A stretch of 64,000 bases of DNA from Flagellimonas aequoris (lineage in GTDB: Bacteria; Bacteroidota; Bacteroidia; Flavobacteriales; Flavobacteriaceae). Of this stretch, positions 58,421 through 64,000 are shown in pieces. The notes beneath the pieces are model-generated. The model did not search any database. It was not told the DNA's origin and saw nothing but the letters and a program-made list of their open reading frames with translations. The position numbers and the translations under genes were made by a program. The stretch is taken from contig NZ_QXFJ01000009.1 of the NCBI RefSeq assembly GCF_003584165.1, positions 124,001 to 188,000 on the forward strand, read 5' to 3'. The stretch's first letter is position 1, and each line of letters opens with the position of its first letter.

Positions 58421-61400
58421 TTAAAAGTCAATTCTTAGGTTAATTGTGTATGTCTTGGTACTTGGGTAAGACATATTCTCGATACCAGGTTGCAGCGTGC
58501 CTCCGGCAACTGAAACGGTTTCGGGGTCAAAATGGGGGTTGTCTGTCCATAGCAAAAGGTTTCTTCCTGTAACAGAGAGTCTTGCCCCTGTGATCGGCAG
58601 TTTGTCCACAAACCTTTTTGGCAAGGTATACCCAAGGGTAACTTCCCTTAGTTTGGTGTAGGAGGCATCATATTTGGCCGCTTCCACGTTATCCCTTTCA
58701 TAGTATCTGTTGTTCCAAGTTCTGGCATCCACGTTCACCGCGTTGGGCGTGTATACCCCTGGCGAAGTTTCCACTACACCTTCCCCAACTATTCCGGTTT
58801 CCCTTCCTTCCAAAGTTTCTTTTAACTGACCGGATGTACTACCGATGGTCTTTGTCCTTGACACCACGATACCGCCTTGTCTAGTATCCAATAGGAAGCT
58901 AAGATCGAATGCCTTGTACTTGAAGCTGTTCATCATTCCCAAGGTATAATCCGGCGCATAATCCCCTTGGTAAACCAAGTCATCCGTTCTCATCGGAATC
59001 CCTTGATCATTGAAGATCTTTTGACCGTAGTATGGGCTGTTTTTATCCTCTACCCTTTGGAATCCCCTTCCGTAAATGGCACTGATGGAGCCTCCTTCAC
59101 GGGCTTGGATGTATGCCCCGTTACGTTCGGTCAATGTATAATTTACACCTCCCAAATCGGTCACTTCACTTTTATTGGTGGAGAAATTGAAAGTTGACCT
59201 CCATGTGAAATTGTCAGATTTAATTGGAATGAAACTAGCAATGGCCTCAAAACCATAGTTCCTTACCTCTCCGGCATTGATCAATTTACTGGTATAACCA
59301 CTGGCTATATCGGTACTGATAGGTATGATCTGGTTCTTTGTTCTACCATCATAATAGGTAGCATCTATGTTTACCCTGCTTTGGAAAAAACGTAGGTCCA
59401 AACCAAATTCATAGGAAGAGGTAATCTCAGGCTTAAGTTCCGCATTGGGGATCAAAGAGGACTCCGTTAAGGCCGGATAATCGCCAAATGGTGATTCGTT
59501 GGTATAGAAACTTTCCAATTTGTATGGGTCCGTATCGTTACCCACCTCGGCATAGGCAGCCCTTATCTTGGCAAAGGAAACAAATTCCGGTAACTCAAAA
59601 ATATCACTTGCAATGGCACTCAAGGTTGCGGAAGGATAGAAGTAAGAGTTATTATCCGTTGGCAATGTGCTCGACCAGTCATTCCTTCCTGTTAGATCAA
59701 GGTATACTTTTTCATCATAAGCAAACCTTGCAAAACCATACAAACTGTTGATCCTTTTTTCCCTGTCGCTGGTAGATACCTCCAAAGGCTTTCTGGTATT
59801 GTTGAAAGAGTAAACCCCTGGGTTTATCAGCTGAGGCGCAACGGTTTGGGTATAATCCTGCTTTTGTCTCAATTGGTTTCCACCTGCAGAAACATTGATA
59901 TTCCACTTCCCATTGAAAGTATTATCGTAGGAAATCAAAAAGTCCGTATTGGATTCTTCAAAGAAGACATTGTCTTCCCTATAATAGCCCAAAGGAAAAC
60001 GCTGTGTACTGAAAGCCCTTTTCTTGGCCCTTAAATCTCTATAGAAATCACGTCCTGTACGCACCATTACATTCCAATGGTCATTGATTTTGTAGTTTGC
60101 ACTCACATTTCCATAAACCCTGTCCTTGTCTTGGGAGTTGGTGTTTTCATAGACATTGAAGAAAGGGTTGTCGTGGTAGTTATAGTTGTAGTTGAATTGC
60201 TGTAGTCCCTCTCTTCCACGCATCCAATAATCCCTTAGGTTGTTCGTATTGATCTGTCTTCCGTACCAGATGAACAAATACATGATACTTTCCGTACCAT
60301 AACTCAATGATGGCCTGTTGCCACTATCTGTCTTAATATAATTGATGTTCGCATTTAGGGTCACCTTGTCCGTAAGGTTAAGGGCCGTGTTCAAGTTGAA
60401 GGAATTCCTCTTAAGATCGGTATTGGGAACAACACCTTCTTGATCCAAGTTTTGATAGGAGAAACGGATATTTCCCATATCCCCAGATTTGGATATGGCA
60501 ATACTATTTGTCTTGGTAAAACCTGTTTCAAAGAAATCTTTGGTATTATTGGGTTGTGATACCCATGGAGTAGGTATTATTGGGGAATCACTTACCAAAT
60601 AATCCCCTCCTCTTGTACCATCCTCTCTTGGGGAATCAAATTGGGGGATCAACAAACCGGTATCCAATCTTGGACCCCAGCTTTCATCCACACCATCCGC
60701 TATACCACTTCCGCTACCATCCACAAATGCAAATTGTTGGTTGTTACCTTGTCCATATTCATTTTGCCAATCCGGCAAAAGCAAAATGTTCTCAACAGTA
60801 ACTCCTGTATTGATGGTAATACCCAACTTTCCGCTTTCAGATTTTCCTTTTTTGGTGGTGATGATAATGGCACCGTTTGCCGCCCTGGCTCCGTAGAGGG
60901 CCGCAGCAGCTGGACCTTTCAACACGTTTATGGACTCAATATCCTGTGGATTGATCTCAGCAGCTCCATTTCCATAATCCACGTCCTGTGTTCCGGAACC
61001 TGAAGAGCCAACAATTTCATTACTGATCGGAGTACCGTCAACAATGAACAAAGGTGAGTTACCATTGATGTTCAAGGAAGCATCACCCCTGATGCTTACC
61101 CTAGCGGACCCTCCCAATCCTGAAGGACTATTGGTGATTTGAAGACCTGCGACCTTACCAGAGATCCCGTTCAATAAATTGGGCTCCCGAGCCGAAGTTA
61201 CTTCTTCCGAATCCAATTCTTGGGAAGCATATCCCAATGATTTCTTTTCCCTTTTGATACCCAGAGCGGTAACCACCACCTCATCCAACTGTTGGGAGTC
61301 TGGCTCCAACATAATGGTTGCAGAGGTTTGTCCAGAAGTGGCAAACTCTTTGGCTACATATCCTATATAGGATACCAGCAAAGTTTCATTGGCGCTGGGC

Positions 61401-61585
61401 AACTGAATTTGAAAGTTCCCATCAAAGTCTGTAGCCACACCTGTGGTACCACCTTTTACAACCACCGAAGCTCCAGGCAACGGTATGTTGTTCTCGTCCA
61501 CTACCGTTCCCGAAAAAGTAACCTGGGAATAGCCGATGATACTTGCTGTAAAGGCAAGTAAAAACGTTAGAATTGATTTTTTCAT
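58421..61585 (-). CDS. SusC/RagA-family TonB-linked outer-membrane transporter (1054 aa)
   Basis: The signal peptide is MKKSILTFLLAFTASIIGYS. A carboxypeptidase-like domain follows (FSGTVVDENNIPLPGASVVV), then the TonB-box-type stretch QQLDEVVVTALGIKREKKSL, a plug with GNSPLFIVDGTPISNEIVG and NVLKGPAAAALYGARAANGA, and a large barrel ending SYPSTKTYTINLRIDF. It imports the ligand held by SusD into the periplasm. First gene of a seven-gene operon. The XRE-cupin gene lies divergently 280 bases away. Confidence 0.95.
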   Translation of the reverse strand: MKKSILTFLLAFTASIIGYSQVTFSGTVVDENNIPLPGASVVVKGGTTGVATDFDGNFQIQLPSANETLLVSYIGYVAKEFATSGQTSATIMLEPDSQQLDEVVVTALGIKREKKSLGYASQELDSEEVTSAREPNLLNGISGKVAGLQITNSPSGLGGSARVSIRGDASLNINGNSPLFIVDGTPISNEIVGSSGSGTQDVDYGNGAAEINPQDIESINVLKGPAAAALYGARAANGAIIITTKKGKSESGKLGITINTGVTVENILLLPDWQNEYGQGNNQQFAFVDGSGSGIADGVDESWGPRLDTGLLIPQFDSPREDGTRGGDYLVSDSPIIPTPWVSQPNNTKDFFETGFTKTNSIAISKSGDMGNIRFSYQNLDQEGVVPNTDLKRNSFNLNTALNLTDKVTLNANINYIKTDSGNRPSLSYGTESIMYLFIWYGRQINTNNLRDYWMRGREGLQQFNYNYNYHDNPFFNVYENTNSQDKDRVYGNVSANYKINDHWNVMVRTGRDFYRDLRAKKRAFSTQRFPLGYYREDNVFFEESNTDFLISYDNTFNGKWNINVSAGGNQLRQKQDYTQTVAPQLINPGVYSFNNTRKPLEVSTSDREKRINSLYGFARFAYDEKVYLDLTGRNDWSSTLPTDNNSYFYPSATLSAIASDIFELPEFVSFAKIRAAYAEVGNDTDPYKLESFYTNESPFGDYPALTESSLIPNAELKPEITSSYEFGLDLRFFQSRVNIDATYYDGRTKNQIIPISTDIASGYTSKLINAGEVRNYGFEAIASFIPIKSDNFTWRSTFNFSTNKSEVTDLGGVNYTLTERNGAYIQAREGGSISAIYGRGFQRVEDKNSPYYGQKIFNDQGIPMRTDDLVYQGDYAPDYTLGMMNSFKYKAFDLSFLLDTRQGGIVVSRTKTIGSTSGQLKETLEGRETGIVGEGVVETSPGVYTPNAVNVDARTWNNRYYERDNVEAAKYDASYTKLREVTLGYTLPKRFVDKLPITGARLSVTGRNLLLWTDNPHFDPETVSVAGGTLQPGIENMSYPSTKTYTINLRIDF

Positions 61586-61865
61586 TTATTGAGTATTTGT
61601 AAAATTTGGTTAATTATTTATCAACAAATATCCAACACAAGAGTTAAGGCATGCCCTTAAACAGATTAAAAAAATGATATGGAAAGGTTAAAAGAAACTG
61701 CCCAATGTTAGGTAAACATTATTTACAAATATGCACTTTTAAAAGAGTCTCTATTTTATTGAACTTTGAAAAGAATCCATTTTTATAAGGGATTGAAAAG
61801 TTTTTTTAGTAATTATGAAAACTGGTAGAATGTTATAAATATTAAAATAGCAAGCATACCCCAAA
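61586..61865. promoter_or_regulatory. Divergent promoter region of susC and the XRE-cupin gene
   Basis: This AT-rich 280-base gap contains, on the minus strand, a near -7 element (CATATTTG, around 61725-61735). No clear operator was recognised. An XRE-cupin protein reading the ligand or a pathway intermediate could bind here to control both sides. Confidence 0.4.
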
Positions 61866-62432
61866 ATGGAAGATTATTTAATCGGAATCGGTAAACGGAT
61901 CAAGGAAATTCGGAAGAACAATAAAAAGACCATAAGTGATGTTGCCATCAATGCAGGGGTCACCGCAGGGTTGATTTCCAGGATAGAAAATGGAAGGACC
62001 ATACCTTCCTTACCTGTCTTCTTAAAAATCGTTGGGGCCTTGGATACCGAACTCACGGATTTTTTTGATGGCATGCCCAAAGTGAACGGTCAGAATTTTT
62101 TGGTTTCCCGAAAAGATGACCAGACCATTATCGAAAAGGAAGATGAGGCCATCGGTTTTACCTACAACTACATCTTTAGCAAACATTTGAACTCGGTAGG
62201 GTTTGAAAGTGTACTCTTGGAAGTGCAACCCAATTCAAAGCGCGATAAGGTGGTCACTGATGCTTTTGAGTTCAAATACATCCTTACGGGGGAATGCTAT
62301 TATGTCATCGGTGATCAAGAGGTGTTGTTAAAGGAAGGGGACTCCATCTTTTTTGATGGTAGAATCCCCCATGTTCCTATCAACAAAGGCAAAGTGCCCT
62401 CTAAAATGTTGGTGGTCTATTTCTTTATCTGA
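61866..62432 (+). CDS. XRE-family regulator with C-terminal cupin (188 aa)
   Basis: A helix-turn-helix of the XRE type (about 8-64: IGKRIKEIRKNNKKTISDVA, INAGVTAGLISRIENGRTIP, SLPVFLKIVGALD) is joined to a cupin domain (about 110-188: VVTDAFEFKYILTGECYYVI, GDQEVLLKEGDSIFFDGRIP). Such proteins sense a small molecule in the cupin barrel, and several control amino-acid or amino-phosphonate pathways. It is divergent from susC and convergent (stop touching) with the phosphonatase-like gene. It probably governs the locus. Confidence 0.9.
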   Translation: MEDYLIGIGKRIKEIRKNNKKTISDVAINAGVTAGLISRIENGRTIPSLPVFLKIVGALDTELTDFFDGMPKVNGQNFLVSRKDDQTIIEKEDEAIGFTYNYIFSKHLNSVGFESVLLEVQPNSKRDKVVTDAFEFKYILTGECYYVIGDQEVLLKEGDSIFFDGRIPHVPINKGKVPSKMLVVYFFI

Positions 62433-63116
62433 TCATGGATACAGGACTCCGGCCAAAGCGTCCAAAGAAGTAAGGATGTAAGTAGGTTCTGCGGTTTCCA
62501 ATTGCTCGCGGTTCTGGGCCCCCGACAGTACTGCCACTGTGATACCACAATGGGCATTTTTCCCTTCTTCAATATCGATGACGGAATCGCCAGCCTTTAA
62601 CACGTGCTCAGGACCTACAATGTGGAACATTTCCATGGCCTTATCGATCATTTCAGAAGAAGGCCTTCCGTTTACCACATCATCCGCAGTGATCAATGCA
62701 TCGATCTGTTTGCCAGGCTCCCATCCCAGTTTGTCTAAAAGGGATTGTGCCGTTTTTCTATCATAACCTGTGTTCAGCACCACTTTTACCCCATGGGATT
62801 TTAAAATCTCAAAAAGTTCTTCCACACCTTCATATGGGGTCACCTCCAAATTGGTATAGGCTTCTTTCAACATTCCTTTAAAATCTTCATGTACCGCTTT
62901 GGCATCCACTACTTCTTCCCTGCCATTTTGGGTCGCTTCCAAAACATCCACAATAGCCTTGTACTTTTCCTTTCCAGCACCAAATTCGAGGACCGTTTCC
63001 AGGGAAACATCCACCCCCCATTTGGCCAATGCCTGTCTAACTGTTTTATATACTACATTATCCTCGTTCACCGTAGTGCCCGCCATATCAAAAACCGCTA
63101 GTTTAATTTCTTTCAT
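62433..63116 (-). CDS. Phosphonatase-like HAD hydrolase (TIGR03351 type, 227 aa)
   Basis: The HAD motif I is FDMAGTTVNE (D10, A12: the phosphonatase DxAGT form). Motif II is NTGYDR (T116). Motif III has R151 (NGRPSSEM) in place of the usual Lys, and motif IV is GDSVIDIEEG (D177). Arg for Lys and DxAGT are the features that separate PhnX and its relatives from other HADs. A Lys in the cap (GAGKEKYKAI, K49) could be the Schiff-base Lys. It would split phosphonoacetaldehyde or a hydroxylated form into phosphate and an aldehyde. It overlaps the FAD gene by four bases. Shorter than PhnX (about 265). Confidence 0.8.
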   Translation of the reverse strand: MKEIKLAVFDMAGTTVNEDNVVYKTVRQALAKWGVDVSLETVLEFGAGKEKYKAIVDVLEATQNGREEVVDAKAVHEDFKGMLKEAYTNLEVTPYEGVEELFEILKSHGVKVVLNTGYDRKTAQSLLDKLGWEPGKQIDALITADDVVNGRPSSEMIDKAMEMFHIVGPEHVLKAGDSVIDIEEGKNAHCGITVAVLSGAQNREQLETAEPTYILTSLDALAGVLYP

Positions 63117-64000
63117 AAATTGATTTTCTGCGTATTAAAAATTGTTGCTATGTTCTTTTTGCTGAATCCGGCACTCCCTGTCATGCCCTTGCCTCCGATT
63201 CCGGTAACGATATGGATATGCTCATCAATGGTCTTTTGGAAGATATCGCTTGTCTTACACTGGGAGTACATGCCATACCACCTTCTTTGGATTTCATAGG
63301 TTGGCAAATCGATGATTTTCTTGGCTTCCTCCACCATAAAATGGTCAATATCCATATCCAAGTCGTACCCTAGGTCTTCTATGGAATTGGCATCCGCATA
63401 TTGATGGGAATCTCCCAAAATTACGGAACCATCCACAGCCTGCTTGAACAAAATGTGGACCCCCCACTGTTTTTGAAAGCTATCCTCTGGCTCATTCTGC
63501 TTGATTCTAGCGAATGATGGACACTCGTGGAAGGCCTCATATCTCCTGATGGACCATCCTGTTAGAATAGATCCCTTTAACTCGTAATTGCCTTGGGGTT
63601 TGGTCTGCATCATCTGCAATTTGGACACTTCCAGATCACTATGGGCAAATGCTTCGGGATATAGATTCTTAAAATCGCTTCCATTGCAAATAACCACTTT
63701 TTTGGCCCAAAGCTTTTCCCCTGCCGAGCTTTCCACCTCAATCCAATCCCCGTTTCGTTCGCAATTGATCACAGGGAAACTCATTTTGATCTCCATTCCC
63801 TTGTGGGTCCCCAAAAATTCCTGTAACCTGTGGATCATAATCCTGGGTTCCACGGTAACTTCTTCAGGGAAAAAGAGTCCTGCAGTCACGTAATCCTTCC
63901 TCAACCCTGGGTAACGGTCCAAACATTCGCTTTTGGTAAGCATTTTTGAAGCGTACTCGTTGCTGTTGTTGATGGCCCTGAGTTCCACCAACAATTGTTC
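63113..64000 (-). CDS. FAD-dependent oxidoreductase (TIGR03364-like), partial
   Basis: Only the C-terminal 295 or so residues are in the window; the frame is open to the right edge and the TTG at 63994 is internal, not a start. The visible part is a D-amino-acid-oxidase-like flavoprotein: PFVVINCERNGDWIEVESSA-type strands, KKVVICNGSDFKNLYPEAFA, RYEAFHECPSFARIKQNEPE and the FAD-end motif HIVTGIGGKGMTGSAGFSKK. TIGR03364 proteins are reported to sit beside phosphonatase-like HAD enzymes and to deaminate aminophosphonates or their N-methyl forms. That is exactly the arrangement here (ATGA overlap). Confidence 0.8.
   Translation of the reverse strand, partial: EQLLVELRAINNSNEYASKMLTKSECLDRYPGLRKDYVTAGLFFPEEVTVEPRIMIHRLQEFLGTHKGMEIKMSFPVINCERNGDWIEVESSAGEKLWAKKVVICNGSDFKNLYPEAFAHSDLEVSKLQMMQTKPQGNYELKGSILTGWSIRRYEAFHECPSFARIKQNEPEDSFQKQWGVHILFKQAVDGSVILGDSHQYADANSIEDLGYDLDMDIDHFMVEEAKKIIDLPTYEIQRRWYGMYSQCKTSDIFQKTIDEHIHIVTGIGGKGMTGSAGFSKKNIATIFNTQKINL

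Noticed and set aside
1..64000. CRISPR arrays
   Set aside because: No regularly spaced direct repeats with unique spacers were seen.

Overview
The window looks like the chromosome of a marine-type Flavobacteriaceae member (Bacteroidota). The signs are a SusC/SusD pair, TonB-dependent receptors with carboxypeptidase-like N-terminal domains, many short lipoprotein or Sec signals of the form MKK...Q or ...SC, TAnnTTTG promoter elements, no obvious Shine-Dalgarno sequences, and moderate GC with AT-rich islands. A Muricauda/Allomuricauda-like genus is possible, but that is inference.

Layout. Positions 162-3860 form a cargo-bearing transposon. It has 28-bp terminal inverted repeats, an 8-bp target duplication, an IS1595-family transposase, a HEPN-like gene pair, several small genes and a tRNA-like relic. 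Positions 4415-9500 hold dps, an exported protein, a GNAT acetyltransferase, glycerate kinase, an alpha/beta-hydrolase chimera and a second, broken glycerate kinase start. Positions 9546-11121 form an AT-rich, integron-cassette-like stretch (a DUF2971 gene and an unknown gene with an attC-like hairpin). Positions 11380-28206 are mostly ordinary chromosome: SIMPL, DUF6265, a large BNR/sortilin-like exported protein, pentapeptide repeat, CBS, M28 peptidase, SDR, TPR, threonine dehydrogenase, a TonB receptor, a sensor kinase, tRNA-Arg and a response regulator.

Positions 28309-49715 form a reactive-sulfur/sulfide tolerance island. It holds a split YeeE/YedE transporter, an RND efflux operon, two sulfide:quinone-oxidoreductase-like flavoproteins, DUF2202, cytochrome bd (cydAB), DUF2892 proteins, a cytochrome c lipoprotein, an HMA protein, two single-domain rhodaneses, a CstB-like persulfide dioxygenase with two rhodanese domains, SulP and a Crp/Fnr regulator. 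Seven near-perfect copies of the palindrome GTAAC-N4-GTTAC (plus one weak copy) lie upstream of its transcription units. Most are 43-58 bp before the chosen start codon, which suggests one local regulon controlled by the Crp/Fnr protein. Two unlisted small membrane or basic proteins (41 and 44 aa) sit inside it.

Positions 49862-64000 form a SusCD-driven organophosphonate/phosphoester locus. A tight seven-gene minus-strand operon runs SusC, SusD, a PA14-bearing phosphodiesterase, an exported MBL hydrolase, a PbfA-like PLP enzyme, an exported purple-acid-phosphatase-like enzyme and a second alkaline-phosphatase-superfamily enzyme. Divergent to it is an XRE-cupin regulator. Convergent to that is a phosphonatase-like HAD enzyme plus a TIGR03364-type FAD oxidoreductase that runs off the right edge. 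Together they suggest outer-membrane capture of aminophosphonate conjugates, trimming by exported phosphohydrolases, deamination (PLP lyase or flavin oxidase) and C-P bond cleavage. This is the most novel assembly in the window.
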